This document shows, one piece after another, positions 46,786 through 59,116 of a DNA stretch of 64,000 nt; the stretch's first letter is position 1, and each line of letters starts with the position of its first letter. Below the pieces are notes generated by a model. The model made no database searches. It saw only the letters and a list, made by a program, of their open reading frames with translations, and was not told where the DNA came from. A program made the translations under genes and the position numbers. The DNA comes from Phoronis australis (taxonomy: Eukaryota; Phoronida; Phoronidae), in NCBI GenBank assembly GCA_002633005.1, contig NMRA01000695.1:64001-128000 (forward strand). Direction: 5' to 3'.

Positions 46786-47886
46786 GTAAGCTGACTTTAC
46801 ATCATCTTGCCCAGCAACTGCATTTTGTTTTTTCCTTTCTATAATGAATAATCTTGCCATGCCATCTAAGAAGCTCTTCTGTATTTACTCTTTCCTAATA
46901 ACCTAAATATATTGCAGTATAGGTGGCGCTGTGTCAAAGGGTATACACAGTGGAGCAGACGACGGAAGCGGAGTCGTAGTGCGCAGCGCCACTGCCGGTC
47001 GCCTGGGATATCGCGGGAGAGCCTACACTTAGCCATAGTTCCGTTACGAATGCGCCGTGTTCCTAATTTAACACTTGAAATTGGATTTGAGCCCCCCCCC
47101 CAAANTTAATTAATAAACTCATCATTTCCCTACGCTCTTACCGTTTTATTTTTTTTTGGCGGCAGCCAAGGGGGGGGCCCTGGGCCCCCCCTAAATCCGC
47201 CTATGTACTATGTGATTCGCCCATGTAATATCAAAAAATTACGTACTCGCTGTTTTTAATCAGTCGTGTCGTAACACACTCCAGGTCATGTGAGAAAAGT
47301 GATAACGTCACTGGCCACAATTTCAGGGAGTTATGGCTTTAGTGAACGTCAATAACTCCAAGAAATCTATCCCATCCAACAAATCCCCAAAATGCATTTT
47401 CGGTCGTAAAACTAACTGTACCGAAAAGAACCCGTGCAGCACATCGCCGTGTCCACTGACAAAGAAGTTCGCAGTGTCCAAGTGGTTTCTGCGAGGAGTT
47501 CGATAGTATCGAACATGGCTGGCGCGTACACGAATAACGTGAGAGATTTGAATGCACTGGGATATTTTGCGTCTAATTTATTGACAACGTAATAACGACG
47601 AGGTTCACGATGGTAAATAATAATGATAGTATCGTGTATCATTAATACGCTGCTTATCATATCCTTTAGGACACGAAAACACGTGAGATTATCTTTGATT
47701 TATCGTGTAAAGAACTTTGACCAACCTTGTTACACGACACTCTAAGACGATACAGGTTGCGCTTAGACATTAAGATTTTTGTCTAGCTAAAAAGGTTAAG
47801 TATAATTACCTGCTTTGCTCAAATATGTGCTGACAAATCCACCTGCATCGATAAAGAAACACAAAGACCTCGACACAGGTGCCAGG

Positions 47887-50800
47887 ATGTCTTTCCGTTT
47901 TGGGTTGTTTCTATGTTTGTTTATGGTTGTGCAGAATTCCGCAGCTGATGTGAATGGTTTAAAGGTGAATGTTTCGTATTATCCGGCAGAGATACGAGAT
48001 CTGGTCGAGAATAGTGTTCGTAACATAACCGTACAATGCGTTTGGAATGTGGCCGACTTCAAGCGAGTTCAATTAGTGGTGACGTCAGACAACGAAGAGA
48101 ATGTGGCATTGGAAGGAAACTCGACTTTCATTTTGGATCCCAGCGACTTAGGGTCCAATTCGACCGTAATACAATTGAAAGGTATTTTTCTCGGGAAGGC
48201 TGGGGTTTCGTTCTCGTTCAAAACAGTTGGAACCCAGCAAAATGCCAGCAATGGTAACCCTGTGGTCTTCAAATACCCGGTAGGGGTTGTACGACAACAA
48301 AGTGTTTTAGATCAGATCTTTGTCATTGGCGTCAGCGTCATGGTGGGAATCAACACCATTGGGTTTGGCTGTTCCCTGGATCTGACAGTAGTGAAGGAGA
48401 TATTGAAGAAACCTATTGCTCCAGTCATTGGTTTTCTTTGCCAATATACAATAATGCCATTGGTAAGTGGGTTAAAACGTACGACAAGAATATTGTAGTA
48501 AAATCTAGGCTTGCTAAGTGCTTCACATGAATGACAGTAATTAGCTTTTTCATAATGAAGTGATGGCACCTTACACGATCCATGTATGAACAAGGCTTGT
48601 CGTGCTGTTGCCAAAATGTTTACTAAAACGAATTTCCTACTTCGTGAGATAATTGTACATTTTTAACGTGGTTCCAGAAATTGTTATTCAAGGCATATTA
48701 CTTAATACTGTTCTGTCTTATGTGCGCTTGTTGTAAAAAATCTTTGAACTTCAAAATGTCTTATGGTAATAGGATACACGTACCCTCGTTACCTAGGATC
48801 GAATTCCTTAAATAAGTATTGATAAAAGACCAATGAAACTTAATATTTTAAAATTCTTGATGGCACATTCTTGTCGCGTACCCGAAAGCAATGCCTAGAT
48901 TTTCGTAGACACTTAACTGATATTTTTTTTCTGAAAAACGCGAAACCATTTTTTCGCAAAAAAACTTGCACATATTCGTCTAGTCACAAAATTGTGTCCA
49001 GTCTGGGGCGTCCTTTTCAAGTCCATTTAGCATGAGAACCCGGCTGTCAAGAAATGTTTACGTCATCATTTTAGATAATTGTTTTTAAAAGAAAACCCCA
49101 AGCGTCCTTTTGAGGATACTAGAATAAATTATAAACTTTGCAAGTTTCGAGCGAAAAAATCGTGTTCTGAAAAAATCGACAATCTCCACAAAAAGTCACC
49201 TTAATTAAAAAAATGTAATCATGTGTTTACAGACATCTATTTTGTACCTATAATTACATTCTGTGATGATCATAGATGTTAAAATATAGTTTTTCGGATA
49301 TATCATTAACACACTGAACTTGAAAAATTGTTTAAGAAATTCGATCCTCGGTAATATACTAGTAGAACTCAACGCCAAATAATTTCTTAAGCTGAATTGA
49401 TTTGGGGGTATGCATTAATTCCTACGCCTTGTGCTACCATTTTAATTAAATGACTCACGCCCTCCCGTTATCTCATGTAGACATCTTATGCTCTTGGAAA
49501 GATTGTGCGAATGCCCGCCGAACTTGCCATCGGACTGTTTGTTATTGGTTCGTGTCCGGGTGGTGGCGGAAGTAACGTGTGGACTGTGCTTCTTGAGGGT
49601 GACTTGAATTTGAGTCTCACGATGACGTTTTTCAGTGTCGTCGCAGCATTAGGTAGGTTGTACTTTAGTATGACGTATAAATAATTTGTTTGTGGGTGCC
49701 TTTACATGAGCTGTGGTAGCAGCGGGTTTTGTTGACAAATGCCTACTTCCAGATCTATAAAAGTATGGTCCAAATGAAGCCATCGTAATTCTAATATTGC
49801 CCATTTTTTCGGCATGTGTTGCATTCTGTTTTGCATACGATAACTCTATGGATGCACAAAAATGATGCCGTTTTCGGATCATACAAATTATTGACCTTCA
49901 CGTCAGACATTTGATGACCAAAGCCCAGGCAAATTTAGTGTAACTTTAACTTCTGTCTGAAGGAATGCTAAATGGAAATCTAAGAGTGATTTTACAACGA
50001 TAAAATGATTGTGTTTGAAAGAACAAATGTTCTTCACTTTTGTATGGAAAACACTTACTTAAGCATTAAAATTGTTAATAATATTTAGAGTCAAGTTTTG
50101 TAATTCAGTAAAAACATCACTTTTCGAATTCGTGATGGACTGTTTTAACAAGCTCAAAGAGTATGTCAGTGTGTGTTTCAAATTGGTTGAAACTCGTTCT
50201 TTAGTTTGCTAATCACATAGGAGCAAGGGGCGATATTTTACTCGGAATCGAACTCGAAAATATAATGAATATATTCCGTTTTACTTTTAGTAAACAAGAA
50301 CACTACAAGAGCAACGCGGAATGTTGATATGCGCCCACGACTGCACCGCAAACGGTGTGCATTTAGGGGTGTTTACTTGTATCATAAAACTGGCCATTAG
50401 TTGGGAGAACCCATCCGAAATGCAACGATGTTGTCGTCTCTCAAAATTATTTGTCTACTTTTATGAAAATCCGTCAAAGAACTCCAAATATACGAAGGCA
50501 AACGTAAAAAAATTTGCCGTTAGGAACCGCAGCAGTAATCGAATCCATCCATCTGCTGTCAAGCTAAGAGGAATGTAATAGCGAAATCTCAAAAACATCT
50601 TGTAAGAGGTTTTGGAGATACAGCCACAGAAGCGAAAAAATATCACCTGGGGGCACCACAGTAGTTGAACCCTTAGAAAATCCACGTCAGTCACACTCTC
50701 TTGTCAAAAGAAACACTTCTGTCAATTTTCATAATGATCCTTTGCGCGGTTTAGCAGATACAGAAGAAAACGACAAAAACAGACTAAAAAATATTGAAAG

Positions 50801-53800
50801 TGTCCACTAGTTGGTGCGGAATACATCAAATCCATCACAAATGGAAAGCTGCTGCCGTCTTCAATTCATAATAGAAATTTGTTTGCCAAATTTCATAAAA
50901 AGTATCAGGGAATTCTAAAGTTACAGAGGCAAACGTAAAAAAATAAAATTGCTACTAGGGAGCACAACTGTTGTTGGATTGATCTGAAACTGGCCACCAT
51001 CTGTTGCCATCTCCATAGGAGCCCGATTGCTAATTTTCATCTTGGAAAGGGTAAAGGAGATACAGCCGTGAATGCAAAAATGCCACTGGGGGCCTGAGTA
51101 GTTGAACATCCGAAAACCAACGCCATCCTCGCCGGGTCTTCTGATCAAGAATACATCTACAAATAATGATGCCTCAAAAAGTTGCTAAACGGGCAATCGT
51201 GATCGTTGTCATAACGCTAAATCTCCGTGAGAGACCGTCTGGAGTTGGTATAAGGTGCAACTCCGGACGGTCTGGGGTCAACAGAAAAATACAGTTCAGC
51301 TGTGAGTCTACGCCAAAGTGATAAACGAGAGTAGTTCTACTTGCTTCGTCAGCTGCAGGTATGCTTATATCTTTTATGACACACAATGTGTGACTGGGCA
51401 AAGCATTTTCAAAAAATGTGGATAAATCAGTGGAGTGTGAGACCCCTGAGGTCCATGTCAAGTCCTCACGACAATTCTACGTTATGGTCAACTTCATACG
51501 AATACTCTTGCCAAAATAAATTAATATCCTGCAGAGGTTTTGGGAGGTACAAAAAATGTCACGAGGAGGCGCCACTGTAGTCTGAGCCGTACGAAAATCC
51601 TCATCAGCCGTCCTCTTCATGCTAAAATCATAAACACCAATTTTTAAAATCATTCTTAGAGTGCTTGGTTGATAGAGAGGCGGTCGCCAAATCAAGACTA
51701 GAAAACAGTAAAAATTGCCACTAGATGGCGCAAAATACATCGAATCCATCCGAAAACAGAAACATGTGATTTTTTCTTTAATAAAAAGCTATTTACCAAA
51801 GTTCACAAAAATCCATAAATGAACTTCGGAAGAACAGTGGAAAACGGGAAAAAATGCTAGGGGGCAGAGCGATCGTCGGATCCGTCTAAAAGGCGTCGTC
51901 ATCCGTTGTCAACTTCACATAAAATAGATACACTTGCTAAATTAATTAAAAATCCTGCAGAGGACTAGGAGGCACAACCATAAGCGCAAAAAAAACCTGC
52001 CACTAGGAGGCGCCACAGTGGTCAAAGTCGTCCGTAAAAATCATCGCCAGCCGTCTTCTTCACAGTAGGAACATATATGCCAACTTTCACAAACATCTTT
52101 CGAGTGGTTTTTTTTGAACGCCAAAACACTCTCGTAAAAAACCTCAAATCCATCCGAAAACGAGAGGATTAGATACCGTAGATGCCTATATGCTAATTCT
52201 CATCAAAATCCATTGAGGACCTTTGAATATACAGAGGTGAACGTAAAAAAATTGAAACTAGGGGTACACACCGGTTGTCCGATCCTTCCGAAAGTCGTCG
52301 TCTGAGTTCATATAAATATCTTGTTAACTTTGATATATATACTGCAGAGCGTTTAGGAGATAGAGCCATGGGCGTAAAAACAAAAACTGCCACTAGGAGA
52401 CGCCGCAGTAGTTGAAGACGTCGGAAAATAATCGTCAGATGCCCTCTTTACAGTAAGAACATAATTATATTTTCGCAATCATCCTCAGTGGTGGAGTGAT
52501 TTGGCTGATAGAGGGGCAGACACCATAAAAACAAACTCAAAAATAGTAAAAATGGTCACTAGGTGGCGCAAAATACCTCTAATCCATTTGAAAACTGAAA
52601 GATAGCGTCATCTCACTAATAGACGTCTATCTGCCAAATTTTACGAAAATACGTTGAGGATCTCCGAAGATACAGATGTAAACGAAAAAAAATAAAATTG
52701 CCACTGGGGGACACATCGCTTGTCGGATAGGTTCGAAATCCGTCGTCATCTGTCGCTTTATAGGAATAGATCTTCCAAATTCCATCAAGATATCCTGTGA
52801 CGGGCTTAGGAGATACAGTTGCGGACGGCGGACGCCCAGGCAGAGATGAACGTAACATATACACCAGTATATGGGCGCATAAAAATAAACGTCTGCTGAC
52901 TACATTACGGTTGAAGTGGATGGTTGTGATCCGATTTTACACTTAATGGGCTATAGACTACTAACGTCTAATCTGAATTCGAAATCTCGAAATTTTGCTT
53001 TAAATCTCGAGTTTTGCCTAGAGTTTATAGCTCGATTCTACTAATGTCGGGCTCAGCAAGTGTGAATTTGGACACATACACACATTTGCGTAATACCTGA
53101 CCACAGAACTATTAATAGCTAATATTGATATTAAAGGAGAACGAAAGATATCAAAAAGTATTTTCGAGGTCGATTTCGAGCAAAAATGATTAGACCCCTT
53201 GTCCACGGATGAACAACTAACTTGAAAAGCATAAACCCGTCAACCTGACCAGATTATCTGCATTAAAAAAGCTATAAAACCGCGTTCCGTAAAAGAAGCA
53301 AACTTTTGACTTAAATTACCTAGTGCTATAAAATTGCTAATCCGGCTGTAACTCAGATGGGAATTGATCTCCGGGTTTGCAAAGAAACTACTATTCGTCA
53401 TCCTTCAAAACCATACTTGGCGCATAAAATGACACGCTGTCACAAGCCCACTTGTAGAGCCTAGTCTAGTCAAGCAATAACGAACTGTCAATTGCTTTAT
53501 GTTGTTTAAATCACCTCCAATTTGAGGCCAATTTCATAATGGTGAGTGGGCCATTAATGGAAGGAAGGTTTATAGCCAATTTAAATGATGACAAACTAGT
53601 ATCATTTTGGTGACATAACGCCATAAAGAAAAAGTGAGTGGTGAAGGTTTAATAACTGCCCTCAAAATATAATTTTATCTGATTTAACCCTTTTCAGGCA
53701 TGCTCCCCCTGTGGCTGTATACCTTGGGCGTTACCATTCTGGAGACCGACCTTAAGATTCCTTTCGAAAATATTGCTACTTCACTCATTACGCTGGTCGT

Positions 53801-54377
53801 TCCTTGCATAGTTGGAGTTCTCATCAACCGCTTCTTGCCGAAAGTGAGCAAGGTGCTAGGTAAATTAGTCAAGCCTGCTTCTTTGATTATTGTTTTGTTC
53901 ATTTTAACATTTGGCACGTACGTGAACCTGTACATATTTGAGATGCTGGACGACTGGAGAATCAGTGTTTCCGGCCTACTTCTTCCTTACGTCGGCATGA
54001 TTTTGAGCGGGGCTGTTGGATTGATATGCCGTCAACCGTGGACCCGTGTTAAAACCATCATGTTTGAAACTGCCGTACAGAACACGGGGCTAGCTATACT
54101 TATAGCAAAGCTGTCGCTTCCTCAACCTGACGCAGACCTAGCCGCTGTGATGCCGGTGGCACATGCTCTTTTCTTGCCGTTCCCAATGGTTATCTGGTAT
54201 ACTTCGCTCATGATTTATAGAAAGTGCTGCAAAAAATCCATAGACGGGGCCGATGTTTCATCAGTTACCGTTGACGAGACCATTCAGGTAAATGATGACA
54301 TTTCCTTAGTAGAAAAAGATTCGTCCGGAACAAAAGCACTCGATCAAGGCAAAGTGAATAAAGCTATAGAAGAATGA
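47887..54377 (+). CDS. SLC10A3/A5-like bile acid:sodium symporter family carrier, copy B
   Basis: Three exons: 47887-48462, 49481-49652 (172 nt) and 53698-54377 (TGA), 475 residues. The start ATG at 47887 sits in GCCAGGATGT and opens a signal peptide (MSFRFGLFLCLFMVVQ). The ectodomain has NVS, NIT, two NST and NAS sites. The membrane domain shows FGCSLDL, YTIMPL, SCPGGGGSN, and FETAVQNTG with the Glu and Gln sodium ligands of the ASBT fold. The C-tail of about 50 residues is Asp/Ser/Lys-rich and differs from copy A. Intron positions and phases equal those of copy A, so the two arose by inverted duplication. All splice sites here are GT-AG. Intron 2 contains a 2.5-kb repeat element. It sits at the plasma membrane by family; its substrate is unknown. 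Confidence 0.93.
48463..49480 (+). other. SLC10 copy B intron 1, nothing recognised
   Basis: AT-rich intronic DNA with no ORF, repeat or motif I can name. Confidence 0.6.
50328..52881 (+). mobile_element. Element made of 435-bp higher-order repeats with short inverted ends
   Basis: It begins TATGCGCCCA and ends TGGGCGCATA, a perfect 10-bp inverted pair. The interior is five to six units whose anchor motif (ccacagtagttgaa-like) lies at 50656, 51092, 51571, 52011 and 52401, spaced 436, 479, 440 and 390 bp. Each unit contains three alternating subunits with (a) ccactaggnggcgccacagtagtt, (b) ccactagatggcgcaaaatac and (c) ccactaggggacacagcggttg, here given as loose consensus words. Near the right end the sequence becomes GCGGACGCCCAGGCAGAGATG. 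No ORF of note. Confidence 0.8.
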
Positions 54378-54433
54378 CTGACTGTTATGGAACAGCGACA
54401 ATGAAGTCGTTTAATTGTAAACTGGACACGCAA

Positions 54434-54457
54434 GGGGGGGGGGGGGGGGGGGGGGGG
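54434..54457 (+). repeat. Poly-G run ending in an N
   Basis: 24 consecutive G followed by N at 54458, about 60 bp after the SLC10 copy B stop. It is probably an assembly break in a homopolymer. Confidence 0.9.
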
Positions 54458-54909
54458 NGTTGCGTTTCGAAAGCGCAAGATCACAGAAGCCCTAATTGGC
54501 AAGAAATCGACATGAATTACAAGTTAAACACCTGATCATATTAGCCGTTCTGGCGAACTTCTCGCGTATACGACACGCAGTGTGATAACGAATCTGACAA
54601 CAGCTTTGGCAAGGACGTGTATAGTCGTGACATTTACCGGCTTGCAAGTGCGCGGCGCAGTTCCAAGCTTGCCACGTGACAGCTACAGTGTATTTAATTG
54701 AATTACTACCATCTGGTACACACAATCGAACATTGGCACAACTACCGCCAGCTCTTCCCCCATAGGGGAAGGTTAAAGTTGAGCGAAACAAAATAAACCA
54801 AATGCAAAAGTTCTCCCATCATTTTTGCCTGCCTCAGTTGGATTTTCCGTTTCCGAAAAAGAAGCAACTATAAAAGCAACGTCGACTTGATTTTCAAAAG
54901 CACTAGCTC

Positions 54910-55059
54910 CATGGGCGGATCCAGGATTTTGAGTTAGGGGGGCCAGGGCATAGTATTTGTTAGGATTTTGCCTGTCAGACATTGGCACTCCCGAATTGCC
55001 CAATGGAATCTTGGAGGGGGGGACATGGCCCCCTTGGCCCCCCTCTAAATCCGCCGCTG
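54910..55059. mobile_element. Short GGCGGAT-type MITE
   Basis: 150 bp with ends CATGGGCGGATCCAGGA and, inverted, CAGCGGCGGATTTAGAGG. Same terminal family as 33705-34694. G-rich and C-rich inner arms (GGGGGGCC / GGCCCCCC). No clear target duplication. Confidence 0.7.
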
Positions 55060-58000
55060 ATCTGTGCTACATTTTTACTTAATACGGTTTCATGTATTAG
55101 CATTATCAGGTACATTATTTACATTTACTGAACTCGCAAAAACTGATGCGTTTGCAAGAAGTACAACACAGCATAATGTTAAATAAAATTTATTTGTTCA
55201 AAACTGATTAACTACAACACGTGTTGTGTTAAGGCACAAATTATGCACAAATCTTAAAAATTTTCACCTAATCTGCATAACAGTACAAATTACCCGTATC
55301 AAGATACAAAAATACTGTTTTAAACAGGGAATAGGTTAATGTACGAAACTGCTTGATAGTCGCATGTCGGCTGCAGAACCGCTGATAGTGAATCCACCAG
55401 CGTGTTATCATGGTACAGTGGCAATGAACTCTCGTGTGCGGCATTCCTGGCTACCACCAGTGCCTGTTTACGAAGGTACAAAGGTAAAATGACTGAAGGT
55501 GTTGTAAAGATTACACCCAATAGTTTTTTGAACCACGGTTAAATTTACCTCCAAAAATTCAGCATATTTCATTAAAATTTGACGCCTGATGAGTTGGCTG
55601 CATTTGAAGGTTACAAATGGCATTTGCTTGATTTTTGAGTGTTCTGAGTGAAATATTGGCAGTTGCTGTTGACCCATTTTTGCTCACTTCTGGCTTTTAT
55701 TAAACCCACTGATTACCAATGGGGAGTACAAATTTAGTATTAAATTCAGGTACCCTTCAGACACTTTGGATTTGTGAAAAATCTGGCTGTTTGACAACCA
55801 CTTGATTTTTGGAGTTTTGGTAGCCAGAATGCACTGTCTCTCAGTTCGTTCACATTCAAATGGCGGTGTAGGTTGAAACTAGGAACCAATATTGGCCACT
55901 ATGGTGAAAACTGTTGACTTAGTGTTCGTTTTTCAAAAAGCTGGCTGCACTTCCGTAGACATAAAATATGGAAAAACCTGACTTAGGAATCGGCTTCAAT
56001 ATATTTTGTGCAAATCTTTTTTAAGTCTTTCAACCACTATACCGTTCATGTTTTCAAGTTTTGTACACACTGTGGAACAGACAGTTGGAGCTCAAAATCA
56101 GCAAACAATGTTGAGTGCCACCCAACAACTACCAAACAGACCACTCATGAAAGCAGCTTCCTTAACAAAGACTTTTTATTAAGACCTAAGGCAATGAGTG
56201 ATTGCTGGGAACCCAAAGAGAACTTATAAGTTCGCCAATGCTTGTTATGATTTTCTGTGTATTGCCCGGTTTTGGCCTAATTAACAGATACTAAAAACGA
56301 CTTTCTCACCCAGTTCTCTGAAACAAAATAATGATCTGTAAGCTTCGGCAACCCTAAAAATTTGGGGGGAGCAAAGTTGAAAACTCCTTTAAAACGCTGC
56401 TAAACGGGCAAGCGTGATCTACAATTATAGCGAATTACACGACAACTGTGGGAAAAGACCATCCACCAAGGACCATAAAATAGAAAGGGAGGACGACTTC
56501 TTAGTTGATAAGATTGATACCAACGATGGATTATGAGGTAATAAAACAAGGATTGGTTGACATAATCAAAACAAGGTTTGGTATCCTTTAACTAAGCCAC
56601 GTGACAAACCATTTTTTATCTTGATCTCAGCCAACAGCGAATTGTCAGTTATTTGACTGTCCAGCAATCACTTCTAATCTGAGTAAGAAACAAGTTGGGG
56701 CCAGCGGGTTTGATGGGAGCTTATTTCGATCTGTTCGAAGATAGCTCTAGCATCGAGGAATGTTCTAACAGATTAAAATAATCTCTCATGGTTTACAGGA
56801 GTTTCACATGCAGTAAAAGCTTTCAACAACATCGATTTCACTCTCAGAGCAACACGAAACCAGATGTTCATTGCTAGTAAATGCTAGATGGCCATATGGA
56901 TTCACCAGGGCCCAAATTCTCTTAGTACATTTCCAGTTGAAGCTAAATTCAACTTCCACCAAAAGCTATTGTTACAAATGGTGGTAATCTTAAACCAAAT
57001 ACGCCATAAACTTAACTATTACATAAAGATAATGCAAAATTACAAATTGTATATAAAAACATTAGTACTTATTTAGATCTTACTTACAAAACATACAAAA
57101 TAACACTGTGGTAATAACAAACTAAAGCATCATTGGCAAGGAAAGGCAAGCCCTAATTTTCCTTCCACTCATAAAACCAAAATTTTAAAAAAACTTTCAT
57201 TTGACAAGATGAATTATACAGTTATGTAGGACCGTATCTGATGGTTTCCAATTTTTGAGTTGTAGCATAAAAATCAAAATGTCCCATCAGGCAAAAGTGG
57301 AACATAGCAAAGCTCACTCCTACATGTAAAAGCCTGTTGGTGAACAGTACACAGAGTATGAGACAGTTTTATATGAGTCTGATAAGCCTTTGTGAGACAT
57401 GACGTCAGCCAAATTTTCAATATTTTTGAGTCCAACATAACTTTGAAGTACTTGAAACACTCAGCTTTTAGAGATTTTCCAAACTGAAAAAGCCTGCCAA
57501 CCTGATAACAAAAGGTTTGTCGAGAAACCTTTGTCTCACAAGACTTAAAAGACAACAGATGGCGTTACTGATGGAAATAAGAACTTTACAATTTGGCACT
57601 TCTTAATATGTAATACTTTCCATAGTGGATGCCTGGAAATATTTTTTCTTGGGAATTCCCAGTTGAATGTTTAGCTCATGTGGGCTGCTTCCGAAAAAGG
57701 GGTACAGCTCTCAGCAATTTGTGTTGTTGACAGCATTGCAGTCATTGATTTAAAACCATCTACTACAAAAAAGGAAAAAATGTTGACAATTGATCAACTT
57801 GAAATAATTTCAAAGGTCCTTATAGCACTTATGAAAGACAAAAATTGACCCAAGAAGTAGTGCGTCAAATAGTTTCCACATCTGCCTCATTCCTGCGTGC
57901 GCAGTAACTTTGAAAAATCATAAGCAAGAATTATTAGACTCCATCCGTTCTTTTTTCTAATTTTGTTTCCAAAAGAGACCCCATTGGGGTTGGCTCTTTC

Positions 58001-58689
58001 GAAACCCACAACAGATCTGAACTTGCAAAACTCAAGTAACTGAAAGCCTGGGGTCCGATCTCTGTACACGACATTCAACCAAATAATTTATGCGTTGCAT
58101 GGCATATTTCGAGTAACAAAACATCGTACTCAAATAATGTAGCATAATTGTTTAATATCAAGGCTGCATTTGGAGACTAGACCCTGGGTCTAGGTAAAAC
58201 AAAATGAGTCATGAAACGATTATTTGCACTATAGGAATTAGGAGCATTTAAAAAACCTTGATGAGCATTAAACTGACTGAGGATTTCAGCTTCAAAAATA
58301 TACCAGGCTAGCAGTAGTTGGGCCAGTGCCGTGTCTGAAGCAAAGTTTTATTTTGATACAGATGCAGCTCCTCTCTAACCTGAATCAATCATTCAGATAA
58401 ACACACACTAATTTTTTACTCAAATGCGATGGGTACTAAATGGATGGATTCTGAAAGTAATAATGAGACCTAAGCATAAATGCTGACTGTAAATCTACAT
58501 TATTCACAAGATATATGAGACCTGTGCAGCATCATAGCACTTAACTTTTAAAATTTTAGACACTCACACGAATTTAGATAAAAATCACTTTCAGTGATAA
58601 AGTTACAAAGTGAGTGTTATATTAAACTACGTTATTCAAGCACATTTTTTATCAAATACCCACAAATCAAAAAGCAACACTAAGATACA

Positions 58690-59000
58690 AGAGATTCATT
58701 TATCTAAGACAATCAAGGCTTAAAGACATTACGGGTTTGGCTATTAGAAATTCGTAGGGGATAATAAAACAATTGTCTTCTCAGCCAGGACCATGAACCC
58801 TTTGTTAAGCTGTGTTGACTTACACAAGTCATCTGGGCCAGCTGCATGGCAAAAAGCAGGCTTCACAAACAACTATTGACCTCGCTTGTCAATTTCAAAA
58901 GGCCTATTGTGTGTAAACAACACCAATGATCTACAAAATTCTAAGTCACTATGCAGACTAGTTACCACCTCCATGCCCAAAGTGAAGTTTGTGAATTAGG
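58690..59000 (+). repeat. Dispersed repeat family R2, copy 2
   Basis: Words AAACAATTGTCTTCTCAGCC, ACCATGAACCCTTTGTTA, CAATTTCAAAAGGCCTATTG and ATGCAGACTAGTTACCACC follow the same order as in 26930-27200. Confidence 0.7.
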
Positions 59001-59116
59001 CTGTCTGGTTAATGCTTTGCCACAAGGTCCCACCACACAGTACTGAATGCTTATGACAATTTACATTTAAAAGTCATGACCACCGTTTCTAGCTGTACAG
59101 TAGCATTTTAGGCAAA

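Larger units (their letters stand above)
45468..46943 (+). mobile_element. Nested insertion carrying a RecQ-like helicase
   Basis: 1476 bp flanked by TACACAGTG at 45459-45467 and 46944-46952. The other hAT-like copy has this 9-mer once (34001-34009, as CACTGTGTA). The ends are imperfect inverted repeats: TACACTCTATCACAGTGC at the left and TACCCTTTGACACAGCGC as the complement of the right (13 of 18 match). A perfect 10-bp hairpin follows the left end. It encodes helicase exons but no recognised transposase. The superfamily is unassigned; an 8-9 bp duplication would fit Mutator-like, P or hAT transposases. Confidence 0.7.
44770..47202 (-). mobile_element. hAT-like element, copy 2, carrying an insertion
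   Basis: The reverse complement of 33705-34694 is found in two pieces, 44770-45467 and 46944-47202, starting CAGTGGCGGATCTAGG and ending CTAAATCCGCCT. The tRNA-like module is at 45020-45085. At the N at 47105 about 65 bp present in copy 1 is missing. A possible diverged target duplication is TGCACTAC / TGTACTAT. Confidence 0.8.
38939..47886. other. Divergent intergenic region between the two SLC10 genes
   Basis: 8.9 kb with no recognised host gene. It is filled with R3 copy 2, MITEs, a 435-bp-type array, LINE remnants and the hAT-like element carrying the helicase insertion. Promoters for both SLC10 copies must lie at its two ends; I see no convincing TATA box. Confidence 0.6.

Noticed and set aside
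45468-46943. Processed retrocopy of a cellular RecQ gene
   Set aside because: It contains a normal GT-AG intron, has no poly(A) tract, and its ends are inverted repeats.
47815-47886. Upstream N-terminal extension of SLC10 copy B
   Set aside because: It begins at TTG, not ATG. The ATG at 47887 has better context and opens a signal peptide, as in copy A.
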